This document shows positions 8,582 through 16,518 of a DNA stretch of 64,000 bases, piece after piece (the stretch's first letter is position 1; each line of letters starts with the position of its first letter). The position numbers and the translations under genes were made by a program. The stretch is from Ferruginibacter sp. (GTDB taxonomy: Bacteria; Bacteroidota; Bacteroidia; Chitinophagales; Chitinophagaceae): assembly GCA_025963635.1 (NCBI GenBank), contig JAOQAK010000061.1, forward strand, positions 62,001 to 126,000. The letters are read 5' to 3'. The notes beneath the pieces are model-generated. The model was not told the DNA's origin. It worked only from the letters and a program-made list of their open reading frames with translations, and searched no databases.

Positions 8582-9850
8582 TCAAATTGAAGAAGCACCA
8601 AAATAAGGATGCAAAACACCGGGCAAATTTATTCCGGTTGGCGTTTGATTATTTTCCAGTAAGGAAGCCACTATCCTTGGCAATGCAAGTGAAGATCCAT
8701 TAAGAGAATGTAGCAATTGTGTTTTACCGCCTCCATCTTTAAACCTAATTTTCATCCGGTTGGTTTGAAAGGATTCGAAATTGCTGACAGAACTTACTTC
8801 CAGCCATTTTTGCTGGGCTGCACTGTACACTTCAAAATCGTAAGTGAGTGCACTGGTAAACCCCATATCGCCACCGCATAAACGAAGCACCCGGTACGGT
8901 AATTCCAACGACTTCAGCAGCTGCTCCACATGTGCAACCATTGACTCTAATACAATATAACTTTCACCGGGGTGAACCAGTTGAATGATTTCTACTTTAT
9001 CAAATTGATGTACCCTGTTGAGTCCACGCACATCGCTTCCAAAACTTCCCGCTTCTCTCCTGAAGCAGGGCGTATACGCAGTCATCTTTACAGGAAGATC
9101 ATTTTCTTTAATAATCTCGTCCCGGTAAATATTGGTAACAGGCACTTCCGCCGTTGGTATCAAATACAAGCCATCGGTAGTAACATGATACATCTGCCCT
9201 TCCTTATCAGGTAACTGGCCGGTGCCATAGGCCGATGCTTCGTTCACCATCAACGGTGGTAAATATTCGGTGTAGCCTGCAGCTGTATTGTACTCCAAAA
9301 AATATTGTACCAAAGCCCTTTGTAACTTTGCTCCTTTTCCTTTATACAATGGAAATCCACTGCCAGTTAATTTGGCCCCTGTTTCAAAATCTACCAAGTC
9401 GTATTGCTTTATTAAGTCCCAATGCGGAACGGCTCCGGCGCCAAGCACTGGTACATTTCCACCTTCTCTAACCACTTCATTCTCTTCAGGTGTTTTTCCT
9501 TTTTTTACAGAATTGTGAGGAAGGTTGGGCAATTTTATCAATTCATCATGTAATTGTTTTTCGGCATTGCTCAACTGTTCGTTTAATGCCTGCAGGTAGG
9601 TTTTATGCAGGGCCACCTGTTGCTTCTTTTCTTCGGCCAATGCCCTTTCTCCTTTTCCCATCAGCAATCCGATCTCCTTACTGGATGAATTCATTTCTGC
9701 CTGCAGTGTTTCTGTTTCTACTTTTAATTTGCGCACCTGCTCATCCAGTTCCACCACTTTATCAACAATTGATAATTCACCGAAATACCTTGTGCCTAAT
9801 CTTTCTTTTACCAAATCTGTGTGCTGCCGGATAAAACTAATCTGTAACAT
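8582..9850 (-). CDS. serS: Seryl-tRNA synthetase
   Basis: Charges tRNA-Ser with serine in the cytoplasm. The 422-residue length is normal for a bacterial SerRS. The N-terminal ~110 residues form the long antiparallel coiled-coil tRNA-binding arm (charged heptads from about 28 to 105). The class II core follows, with TAEVP (233-237), motif 2 FRREAGSFGSDVRGLNRVHQ (263-282) and motif 3 NGSSLALPR (384-392). It is transcribed alone, with its own -7 box upstream and a terminator downstream. Nothing in the protein looks unusual. Confidence 0.98.
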   Translation of the reverse strand: MLQISFIRQHTDLVKERLGTRYFGELSIVDKVVELDEQVRKLKVETETLQAEMNSSSKEIGLLMGKGERALAEEKKQQVALHKTYLQALNEQLSNAEKQLHDELIKLPNLPHNSVKKGKTPEENEVVREGGNVPVLGAGAVPHWDLIKQYDLVDFETGAKLTGSGFPLYKGKGAKLQRALVQYFLEYNTAAGYTEYLPPLMVNEASAYGTGQLPDKEGQMYHVTTDGLYLIPTAEVPVTNIYRDEIIKENDLPVKMTAYTPCFRREAGSFGSDVRGLNRVHQFDKVEIIQLVHPGESYIVLESMVAHVEQLLKSLELPYRVLRLCGGDMGFTSALTYDFEVYSAAQQKWLEVSSVSNFESFQTNRMKIRFKDGGGKTQLLHSLNGSSLALPRIVASLLENNQTPTGINLPGVLHPYFGASSI

Positions 9851-9869
9851 TTTTTTATTGAAATTTTGC

Positions 9870-9877
9870 CAAAGGTA
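9870..9877 (-). promoter_or_regulatory. Candidate -7 box of the serS promoter
   Basis: TACCTTTG on the minus strand fits the Bacteroidota TAnnTTTG element and lies 19 bases upstream of the serS ATG. No clear -33 TTG was found at the usual distance, so this is only a half-supported promoter. Confidence 0.4.
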
Positions 9878-10031
9878 ATGCTTTGATTTTTTTAGATAAA
9901 AACAGGAGCCTGCCGTTTAAATGTAAAACAGGATGTTGTTGTAACCTCAAAATAGAAAAGATAAAATACCCGGTTGCATGACCGTATTGCTATTTAACTT
10001 TTATCAAAGCATCAATTGGCTCTATTAAATT

Positions 10032-10039
10032 TATATTTG
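10032..10039 (+). promoter_or_regulatory. Candidate -7 box, nearly leaderless gene
   Basis: TATATTTG fits TAnnTTTG and ends three bases before the ATG at 10043. If it is used, the transcript of the following small gene would be leaderless or nearly so. There is no matching -33 element at the expected spacing. Confidence 0.35.
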
Positions 10040-10042
10040 CAG

Positions 10043-10399
10043 ATGCAACAAGCTAAAGACGATTTACAAATAAGGTGGCTTAAACTCCGGATTAAATTAA
10101 AAGAAAAATATGGCATCAAGCCTGAGATGGATGGTATACTTTTTTTAATTGGCGTGCAGGAACTGGGCAGCGGCAAACAGGAATATACCAAAGAACAAAA
10201 GCAAGACCTGATGCATATAGCGGTTTGTACGGTTTTGATGCAGAGCGGGTATTATATGATGGAAGGATATGATGAAGAAGGCTGGCCCCATTTTAAACAA
10301 TTGAAAGCACTTCCGGAATTTGATCTCTTTGAACAGGAAAATTTTTTAAAAGACCATGTTTTGCTTTACTTTGACCAGTTTTTTAAAAATGACAATTAA
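10043..10399 (+). CDS. Conserved small soluble protein of unknown function
   Basis: A 118-residue hydrophilic protein starting MQQAKDDLQIRW, with no signal peptide or membrane segment. The frame is open further upstream to a TTG at 10016, but that start would include a -7 promoter-like box, so the ATG at 10043 is preferred. Residues such as FLIGVQELG and the regular spacing suggest a compact helical fold. It overlaps or abuts the cyclophilin gene downstream, so the two are probably co-transcribed. I do not recognise the family. Confidence 0.7.
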   Translation: MQQAKDDLQIRWLKLRIKLKEKYGIKPEMDGILFLIGVQELGSGKQEYTKEQKQDLMHIAVCTVLMQSGYYMMEGYDEEGWPHFKQLKALPEFDLFEQENFLKDHVLLYFDQFFKNDN

Positions 10400-11153
10400 T
10401 CTCATGCATATTCCCCGCCGGTTTCTTCTCGTAATTTCTTTGTTATTATTTTTAAGTATTTCGGTAACACACGCCCAGGTAAAGAAAAAAGTCGTCAAAA
10501 AATCCACTTCAGTTCCCGTGAAGAAAAGGGCAAAGCCAGCAGCAAAAATCAGTTTACCACCTGTAAAAGCCATAGGCACCAGAGTTAAAATATCTACTGA
10601 TATGGGGGAGATCATTGTACGGCTGTATGATAAAACGCCGCGGCACCGTGATAATTTTATCAAACTAGTCAATGATCATTTTTACGACAGCTTACTTTTT
10701 CACCGGGTTATTGCCGGCTTTATGATCCAGGGTGGAGATCCTGAAAGCAAGAATGCGCTTCCAGGTATTATGTTGGGAAAGGGGGGCGTCGGCTATACGA
10801 TCCCGGCAGAGTTTGATTCAACTTTGTATCATAAAAAAGGTGCATTGGCGGCAGCCCGGGATAATAATCCTGAAAAGGCCAGCAGTGGCTGCCAGTTTTA
10901 CATTGTACAGGGCAAAAAATTTGCAGATGATGAACTGAACATCATTGAAATGCAAAGGGGCGTTCATTTTTCACCGGCCAAACGCATGACTTATAAGATG
11001 GTGGGTGGCACTCCCAACCTGGATATGAATTATACCGTTTTTGGTGAGGTGGAAAGCGGTATCGAAGTGGTTGATCAAATAGCACAAGCTGAGAAAGACA
11101 ATGCTAAGCGTCCGCTAAAAGACATCCATATGAAAATGGAAGTAATAAAGTGA
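10389..11153 (+). CDS. Exported cyclophilin-type peptidyl-prolyl isomerase
   Basis: Catalyses cis-trans isomerisation of proline bonds, probably in the periplasm. After a signal peptide (RRFLLVISLLLFLSISVTHAQ) and a lysine-rich linker, the cyclophilin fold contains VKISTDMGEIIVRLYDKTPR, LLFHRVIAGFMIQGGDP with the catalytic FHR, and SSGCQFYIVQG. The last third has an insertion (about 40 residues from FADDELNIIEMQ) common in Bacteroidota versions, before the closing NYTVFGEVESGIEVVDQIA. The start could be ATG 10389, overlapping the previous stop by 11 bases, or ATG 10404 just after it; both keep the signal peptide. Confidence 0.93.
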   Translation: MTINLMHIPRRFLLVISLLLFLSISVTHAQVKKKVVKKSTSVPVKKRAKPAAKISLPPVKAIGTRVKISTDMGEIIVRLYDKTPRHRDNFIKLVNDHFYDSLLFHRVIAGFMIQGGDPESKNALPGIMLGKGGVGYTIPAEFDSTLYHKKGALAAARDNNPEKASSGCQFYIVQGKKFADDELNIIEMQRGVHFSPAKRMTYKMVGGTPNLDMNYTVFGEVESGIEVVDQIAQAEKDNAKRPLKDIHMKMEVIK

Positions 11154-11270
11154 TAACATATTAAGTTCCTTTGTCAGCTAACTGAACATTTCATCCAATC
11201 GTGCAATAAAAAATGATTTAATTTGCAAAAGCTTAGTTTTTTTTAACCCCATAATCTCAATTCAATTAAT

Positions 11271-11648
11271 ATGAACTTTCCCGAAAATCTGCGCTACACA
11301 AAAGACCACGAATGGGTTTCTTTAGACGGCAATGTTGCCACAGTTGGCATTACCGATTTTGCCCAGGGGGAATTGGGTGACATCGTTTACATCGACATCA
11401 CCTCGAAGGGAAAGGCGCTGGCGGCCGAAGAAGTTTTTGGTACAGTGGAAGCTGTAAAAACAGTGAGTGATCTTTTTTTACCTGTGCAGGGAACGATTAC
11501 AATGATCAATCCAGCGTTAGAAGCACAGCCGGAACTGGTTAACACAGATCCATACGGTGAAGGATGGATGATAAAAATGACTGTTGACAATGTCGAAGAC
11601 TTTCAAAAATTGCTGACCTCAGAAGCCTACACCGCCCTTGTTGCATAA
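11271..11648 (+). CDS. gcvH: Glycine cleavage system H protein
   Basis: The lipoyl carrier that shuttles the aminomethyl group between the P, T and L proteins of the glycine cleavage system. The 125-residue length is standard. It begins with [15 protein letters not shown], has [18 protein letters not shown], and carries the lipoylation segment [20 protein letters not shown], with the modified Lys at about residue 63. No other gcv gene is close by, which is common in this phylum. Confidence 0.98.
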   Translation: MNFPENLRYTKDHEWVSLDGNVATVGITDFAQGELGDIVYIDITSKGKALAAEEVFGTVEAVKTVSDLFLPVQGTITMINPALEAQPELVNTDPYGEGWMIKMTVDNVEDFQKLLTSEAYTALVA

Positions 11649-11722
11649 GTATTCCGTTTTACTTTATCCTGAATGCTCTATTTCGCGTCTATGATAAAGG
11701 AATACTTTAAACTTCTATTTAC

Positions 11723-12103
11723 GTGAAGCGAATTAACCTTTATAAATTTATGCCAGGCATCGCCTGGTTTTTTGTTGTGCTGGTATTGCTGTGTTTGCCC
11801 GGGCAGGATATTCCGTCCGTTAACTGGCTCTCCAAAATTTTCTTTGACAAATGGGTGCATACCGGAATCTTTGGTCTGCTTGCCTTGTTGTTTATGATGC
11901 CCTTTGCATTTTCTTCAATGGAGAACAAAGAAAAATTGCAGTATTTCATCCGCATCGCTATTGCCACTTCGCTGTGGGGATTAACCACCGAATTTATTCA
12001 AAAATATTGGATTCCCGGGCGAAGCTTCGACCTGTTTGATTGGGCGGCTGACAGCCTGGGAGCATTTACAGCCTTTATTTTCTGTATAAAAAAGTATACC
12101 TGA
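11723..12103 (+). CDS. VanZ-like family membrane protein
   Basis: A 126-residue protein with about four hydrophobic segments and the VanZ-like core: FDKWVHTGIFGLLALLF in the middle and TTEFIQKYWIPGRSFDLFDWAADSLGAFTAF near the end, the signature helix pair of the family. The start is taken as GTG 11723, since no ATG precedes the first helix. VanZ itself lowers teicoplanin binding, but most members are of unknown function. It follows gcvH by 74 bases, a neighbourhood seen in related Bacteroidota. Confidence 0.85.
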   Translation: MKRINLYKFMPGIAWFFVVLVLLCLPGQDIPSVNWLSKIFFDKWVHTGIFGLLALLFMMPFAFSSMENKEKLQYFIRIAIATSLWGLTTEFIQKYWIPGRSFDLFDWAADSLGAFTAFIFCIKKYT

Positions 12104-12150
12104 CCATCAAAAAACTGCCGAAAAATTAACACGCCAAATATTTTGTAAAC

Positions 12151-12181
12151 TTGCTGTGTATACAGCTTTTTAGTACATTTG
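12151..12181 (+). promoter_or_regulatory. Bacteroidota sigma70-type promoter of the DUF4290 gene
   Basis: TTG (12151-12153) and TACATTTG (12174-12181) are 20 bases apart, matching the -33 TTG / -7 TAnnTTTG architecture of the phylum. It lies inside the longest possible open frame and therefore argues that translation starts further down, at ATG 12187 or 12205. Confidence 0.65.
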
Positions 12182-12204
12182 CCTTTATGATGAACGTAGA
12201 AAAT

Positions 12205-12987
12205 ATGGAGTACAATACCACACGCAATCATTTAACGATGAGAGAATATGGTCGCCATATACAAAAAATGGTGGAATATCTCCTCACCATTGAAGACAAA
12301 GAAAAGCGCCAGCGAAATGCAATGGCCCTCATTGAACTGATGGGTTTCTTAAACCCGCATTTAAAAAATGTGGAGGATTTCCGTCACAAATTATGGGATC
12401 ATCTTTTCCTGATCAGCAATTTTACACTGGATGTTGAAAGCCCTTATCCTATTCCCACCAGGGAAACGTTGAAGGCTAAACCTGAACCATTGGGCTACCC
12501 GAAAAAATATCCCAAATTCAACCATCTCGGCAAAAATATAGAAGTAGTTATCAACAAAGCACTGAAGGAAGAAAACCCGGAAAAACGCCAGGGATTTGCC
12601 AATGCCATTGCGTATTACATGAAGCTCACCTATAGCAACTGGCACAAGGAATTGGTGCATGATGATAATATCCAGACCGAACTGCAAAGTATTACCGAAG
12701 GGCAGCTTGAATTCAACAATCGTCCTTTTGTGAAACACAGGGCTGATAATCGCCCGGACAGGGATGATTACAGGAGCGGAAGTACCGGTGGTGGCGGTGG
12801 TTACAGGAAGAACTTTGGCGCCCGGAACAATGCTGGCGGCGGACGCGACAATCGCAATGTCAGCAGCGGACAGCGTGATAACCGCGGCGGCGTTGGAGGT
12901 GGAGGACAGCGTGATAACCGCACCGGCGGCGGAGGCAATACTGACAACCGGAACAATAACAACCGCAATTTCAAAAAGAGATATTGA
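12205..12987 (+). CDS. DUF4290 protein with Gly/Arg/Asn-rich tail
   Basis: About 260 residues. The N-terminal ~165 residues are the DUF4290 domain, a helical domain found only in Bacteroidota, starting MEYNTTRNHLTMREYGRHIQ. The rest is a low-complexity tail built of imperfect units such as GQRDNRGG and GGGNTDNR, ending NNNNRNFKKRY. The tail resembles RGG/RNR-type RNA-binding regions. The ATG at 12205 fits the family N-terminus; ATG 12187 is possible but would give an almost leaderless transcript. Function is unknown. An RNA-related role is my inference from the tail only. A terminator separates it from murA. Confidence 0.88.
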   Translation: MEYNTTRNHLTMREYGRHIQKMVEYLLTIEDKEKRQRNAMALIELMGFLNPHLKNVEDFRHKLWDHLFLISNFTLDVESPYPIPTRETLKAKPEPLGYPKKYPKFNHLGKNIEVVINKALKEENPEKRQGFANAIAYYMKLTYSNWHKELVHDDNIQTELQSITEGQLEFNNRPFVKHRADNRPDRDDYRSGSTGGGGGYRKNFGARNNAGGGRDNRNVSSGQRDNRGGVGGGGQRDNRTGGGGNTDNRNNNNRNFKKRY

Positions 12988-13044
12988 TACCATCACCAGT
13001 TGATCGGGCAGATCGCTGGTTGTAAAAATTAATTTGAGCATGAG

Positions 13045-13077
13045 GCCCCGACTGTTAATGAGTTGGGGCTTTATTTT
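13045..13077 (+). terminator. Terminator between the DUF4290 gene and murA
   Basis: A 9-bp stem with one G-T pair (GCCCCGACT at 13045-13053, AGTTGGGGC at 13061-13069) is followed by TTTATTTTT. Confidence 0.8.
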
Positions 13078-13099
13078 TAACCTGTTTTAATCGATCGAT

Positions 13100-14425
13100 A
13101 TGAGTTCATTTGAAGTTACCGGGGGCAAAAAACTGTCCGGTGAAATCATCCCGCAGGGCGCCAAGAACGAAACCCTGCAAATTATTTCCGCGGTTTTGCT
13201 CACTTCGGAGAAAGTGTATATCGATAACATCCCCGACATTATTGACGTAAACCTGCTCATCGATCTGCTGGCTGAAATGAAGGTAAAAATAAACAGAACC
13301 TGCAGTAACAGTTGCACTTTCCAGGCGGATGATGTAGATGTGGATTATCTGAGCAGCAAAGATTTTCACCAGAAAAGCGGCAAACTACGTGGTTCGGTAA
13401 TGCTTGCCGGCCCCATGTTGGCCAGGTTCAAAAAAGCTTATATCCCCAAACCGGGAGGCGATAAAATTGGCCGGAGAAGACTCGACACCCATATACTGGG
13501 TTTTGAAAAATTGGGCGCTTCTTTCCAGTATAACCCCGATGGATTTTTTTATTTATCCGCTGATGCACTAAAAGGAACCAATATTTTACTGGATGAGCCA
13601 AGCGTTACCGGTACTGCCAATATTTTAATGGCTTCTGTAAAGGCCTCCGGCATCACCACTATTTACAATGCCGCCTGCGAGCCTTACCTGCAGCAGCTTT
13701 GTAAAATGCTTAACCGCATGGGCGCACAAATAAGCGGAATTGGAAGCAATATGCTCACGATTACAGGGGTAGATTATATGGGTGGCACCGAGCACACCAT
13801 TTTGCCGGATATGATCGAAGTGGGGAGCTTTATCGGGCTGGCAGCTATGACCCAAAGCGATATTATTATTAAAAATGCCGGAATCGAACATTTAGGGGTG
13901 ATTCCAGAACGGTTTCAGCAACTGGGCATTCAAATGAATTTCCCGGGAGATGATATTCATATTCCTGCACAAGATCTATACGAGATTCAAAAATATATGG
14001 ATGGCGGGGTGCTCACTATCTATGATCATCCGTGGCCTGGATTTACCCCCGATCTGTTAAGCATTGTATTGGTAACCGCTATACAGGCAAAAGGGAGTGT
14101 GCTGATACACCAGAAAATGTTTGAAAGCCGCTTGTTCTTTGTAGACAAGTTGATTGAGATGGGTGCACAGATCATTTTATGCGATCCCCACCGTGCGGTA
14201 GTGATAGGATTGGAAAGAGAACAAAAATTACGAGGAATTACAATGAGCAGCCCCGATATCCGTGCCGGTGTTGCGCTGCTGATTGCAGCGTTAAGTGCTG
14301 AAGGTAAAAGCACTATACAAAATATTGAACAAATTGACAGGGGTTATCAAAATATCGATGGAAGGCTGAGGAATTTGGGTGCGGAGATTAAAAGAAGCCC
14401 CCCTGCCCCCCAAGTGGGGTTCTAG
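13100..14425 (+). CDS. murA: UDP-GlcNAc 1-carboxyvinyltransferase (MurA), Asp variant
   Basis: First committed step of peptidoglycan synthesis: transfers enolpyruvyl from PEP to UDP-GlcNAc. The 441-residue EPSP-synthase-like fold shows QGAKNETLQII near the N-terminus, LRGSVMLAGPMLARF, and DIRAGVALLIAAL near the C-terminus. The active-site loop reads GGDKIGRRRLDTH, so the usual catalytic Cys is Asp121 (codon GAT at 13460). In other bacteria this Cys-to-Asp change keeps activity but makes MurA insensitive to fosfomycin. The last eight residues (PPAPQVGF) and the stop are encoded by a GC-rich intergenic repeat that occurs again at 35801. It is followed by gmk. Confidence 0.96.
   Translation: MSSFEVTGGKKLSGEIIPQGAKNETLQIISAVLLTSEKVYIDNIPDIIDVNLLIDLLAEMKVKINRTCSNSCTFQADDVDVDYLSSKDFHQKSGKLRGSVMLAGPMLARFKKAYIPKPGGDKIGRRRLDTHILGFEKLGASFQYNPDGFFYLSADALKGTNILLDEPSVTGTANILMASVKASGITTIYNAACEPYLQQLCKMLNRMGAQISGIGSNMLTITGVDYMGGTEHTILPDMIEVGSFIGLAAMTQSDIIIKNAGIEHLGVIPERFQQLGIQMNFPGDDIHIPAQDLYEIQKYMDGGVLTIYDHPWPGFTPDLLSIVLVTAIQAKGSVLIHQKMFESRLFFVDKLIEMGAQIILCDPHRAVVIGLEREQKLRGITMSSPDIRAGVALLIAALSAEGKSTIQNIEQIDRGYQNIDGRLRNLGAEIKRSPPAPQVGF
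14397..14423 (+). repeat. C-tract/G-tract palindromic repeat at the murA 3' end
   Basis: GCCCCCCTGCCCC, a short spacer, then GTGGGGTTCT. The same ends recur at 35801-35832. The C-tract can pair with the G-tract. Here the element overlaps the last codons of murA. Confidence 0.6.
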
Positions 14426-14501
14426 GCGCTTTTCAATTCGTGGCTTCTATTATATCACGCAACCAATCATCAACCTTTAACCTTCAACCATTTTCTTCGA
14501 C

Positions 14502-15074
14502 ATGTCTCTTCAAAATAAAATAATTGTTATCACTGCACCTTCAGGCTCGGGCAAAACTTCTATCACCCGCCACCTGATGCAAGTGTTTCCCCTGTTGGCT
14601 TTTTCCATTTCTGCCGCTACCCGCAATGCCAGGGGCATTGAAAAAGATGGGGTGGATTATTATTTTATCAGTGAAGCCGATTTCAAGCAAAAGATCCTGC
14701 ATAACGAATTTGCAGAATGGGAAATGGTGTACGAAGGGAAATATTATGGCACCTTAAAAAGTGAACTACAACGTATCTGGGATGCACATAGAATTCCCGT
14801 TTTGGACATTGATGTAAAAGGCGCCATACATGTTAAACAACAATATCCTGAATCGTCTTTAACCTTATTCATAGAGCCGCCATCCGTTGGAGAGTTGAAA
14901 AAAAGACTGGAAAGCCGTGGCACGGAAACACCCGAATCCCTGTCGGCCAGGATCAACAAAGCAGCCTACGAAATCTCCTTCAAAGACCAATTTGACAAGC
15001 TAATTGTAAATGAAGATTTGCAAAAAGCCTGTAAAGATGCTACCGAAATTGTACAACAGTTCATCGAACAATAA
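14502..15074 (+). CDS. gmk: Guanylate kinase
   Basis: Phosphorylates GMP to GDP with ATP in the cytoplasm. The 190-residue length is normal. The P-loop is TAPSGSGKTSI at the N-terminus. The GMP-binding part has SISAATRNARGIEKDGVDYYFIS and EFAEWEMVYEGKYYGT, followed by VLDIDVKGA and IEPPSVGELKKRLESRGTE. All expected motifs are present. It sits between murA and a CBS/CorC membrane protein, all on the plus strand. Confidence 0.98.
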   Translation: MSLQNKIIVITAPSGSGKTSITRHLMQVFPLLAFSISAATRNARGIEKDGVDYYFISEADFKQKILHNEFAEWEMVYEGKYYGTLKSELQRIWDAHRIPVLDIDVKGAIHVKQQYPESSLTLFIEPPSVGELKKRLESRGTETPESLSARINKAAYEISFKDQFDKLIVNEDLQKACKDATEIVQQFIEQ

Positions 15075-15119
15075 TTGGCGGTAACGGAAAATGATTGATC
15101 TTTATTATTAATTTTACTT

Positions 15120-16403
15120 ATGGACTGGACAGCACTTATTGCGATACTTATTTCTTTACTCTTCATCGGCTTTTTTTCCGGGGTAGAAATTGCATTTGTT
15201 TCCGCCAATAAATTATCCATTGAGTTACGAAAGAAAAAGGGTACTTACAGTGGCAGGGTATGGGGTGAATACGCAGATAACCCCGCCCGTTTTATTGGTA
15301 CTACGCTAATCGCATTCAATGTGATATTAGTGGTGTATGGATTGTTCTGGAGCAGTTTTATGTCGGGCGTATGGCACAATACCATCGGCAATTATAGCTG
15401 GGACATTACCAATCCCTATTTGCACCTCATTATCGAAACCATTGCCTCCACTTTTTGCCTGCTATTTTTTGAATTCATATTTAAAGCTTTCTTCAGGGCA
15501 AAAAATGATGCCATTCTCAGCAGTGGTTTCATTACTTATATCATCCAATTCTTTTTCGCTGCGTTTTCAGGCATCGCTTCTCTATTTGTAGATATTGCAG
15601 AATGGATATTGAAGTACATTTTCAATGTTAAGCTCAACGAGAAAAAAGATGTTTTTACCAAAATTGATCTGGAACATTTTATTCAGCAAAGCAAAAACCA
15701 CGACGAAGAAGATACTACCGAGATAAACAAAGAGTTATTCGAGAATGCCCTTTCTTTAAGCGACAAAAAAGTAAGGGAATGCCTGATACCACGCAAAGAA
15801 ATTGAAGGCATTAACATCAGCACTAATATTGAAAGTGTTAAGGACAAGTTTATTCAAACACAGCTGAGCAAGTTGGTGGTGTATGAAAAGAATATTGATA
15901 ATATCCTTGGATACGTACACCAGCTCGATCTTTTTAAAAATCCACAGGACATCAATTCCATCCTGCTCCCTATTCCGACTATCCCCGAAAGCATGAGTGC
16001 TACCGACCTGATGACCAAGTTCAGCAAGGAAAGAAAAAGCATTGCCTGGGTAGTAGACGAATTTGGCGGCACAGCAGGCATTGTAACTATGGAGGACCTG
16101 TTGGAAGAGATCTTTGGTGAAATTAAAGACGAATACGACACTACAGAAGAATTTATAGAAAAGCAACTGGCCACCAATGAATTCATTTTCAGCGGGCGGC
16201 TTGAACTGGACTATATCACAGAAAAGTACAAACTCGAATTCCCGGATAACGAAGAAACAGAAACGCTCAGCGGTTTCATCATCCAGAACCGCGACGAAAT
16301 TCCCAAACAAAAGGAGACTTTTACGGTCGGCAATTACCAGTTTGATATCCTGAATGTAAGCGATACAAGGATTGAAACCGTAAAGATGAAAGTGCTTAAA
16401 TAA
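15120..16403 (+). CDS. CNNM/CorC-HlyC family membrane protein with CBS domains
   Basis: A 427-residue protein. The N-terminal DUF21/CNNM transmembrane domain (about 1-175) begins with LFIGFFSGVEIAFVSANKLSIELR. A CBS pair (about 200-340) contains LIPRKEIEGI and the segment AWVVDEFGGTAGIVTMEDLLEEIFGEI. The C-terminal CorC_HlyC domain ends in ETFTVGNYQFDILNVSDTRIETVKM. Relatives handle Mg2+ or other cations, and the gliding protein GldE of Flavobacteriia belongs to the same superfamily. With gldC only ~1.3 kb downstream, GldE is a possible alternative name, but sequence alone does not settle it. Confidence 0.9.
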   Translation: MDWTALIAILISLLFIGFFSGVEIAFVSANKLSIELRKKKGTYSGRVWGEYADNPARFIGTTLIAFNVILVVYGLFWSSFMSGVWHNTIGNYSWDITNPYLHLIIETIASTFCLLFFEFIFKAFFRAKNDAILSSGFITYIIQFFFAAFSGIASLFVDIAEWILKYIFNVKLNEKKDVFTKIDLEHFIQQSKNHDEEDTTEINKELFENALSLSDKKVRECLIPRKEIEGINISTNIESVKDKFIQTQLSKLVVYEKNIDNILGYVHQLDLFKNPQDINSILLPIPTIPESMSATDLMTKFSKERKSIAWVVDEFGGTAGIVTMEDLLEEIFGEIKDEYDTTEEFIEKQLATNEFIFSGRLELDYITEKYKLEFPDNEETETLSGFIIQNRDEIPKQKETFTVGNYQFDILNVSDTRIETVKMKVLK

Positions 16404-16518
16404 AGCCGGCGCAGCCGAAAATGTTCGCAATCATGTTAACACATCCTTTCCTATGATTCTGCCAACACGCTGCGTTTAGTGATTTTTTTAATGATCATTC
16501 AATAAACTATTTTCCCGG

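Noticed and set aside
12391-13041. Minus-strand frame opposite DUF4290 with Ala/Val-rich repeats
   Set aside because: Antisense shadow of the Gly/Asn/Arg low-complexity tail.
15756-16430. Long minus-strand frame opposite the CBS/CorC gene
   Set aside because: Antisense of a clear gene, with Phe-rich unnatural composition and no motif.
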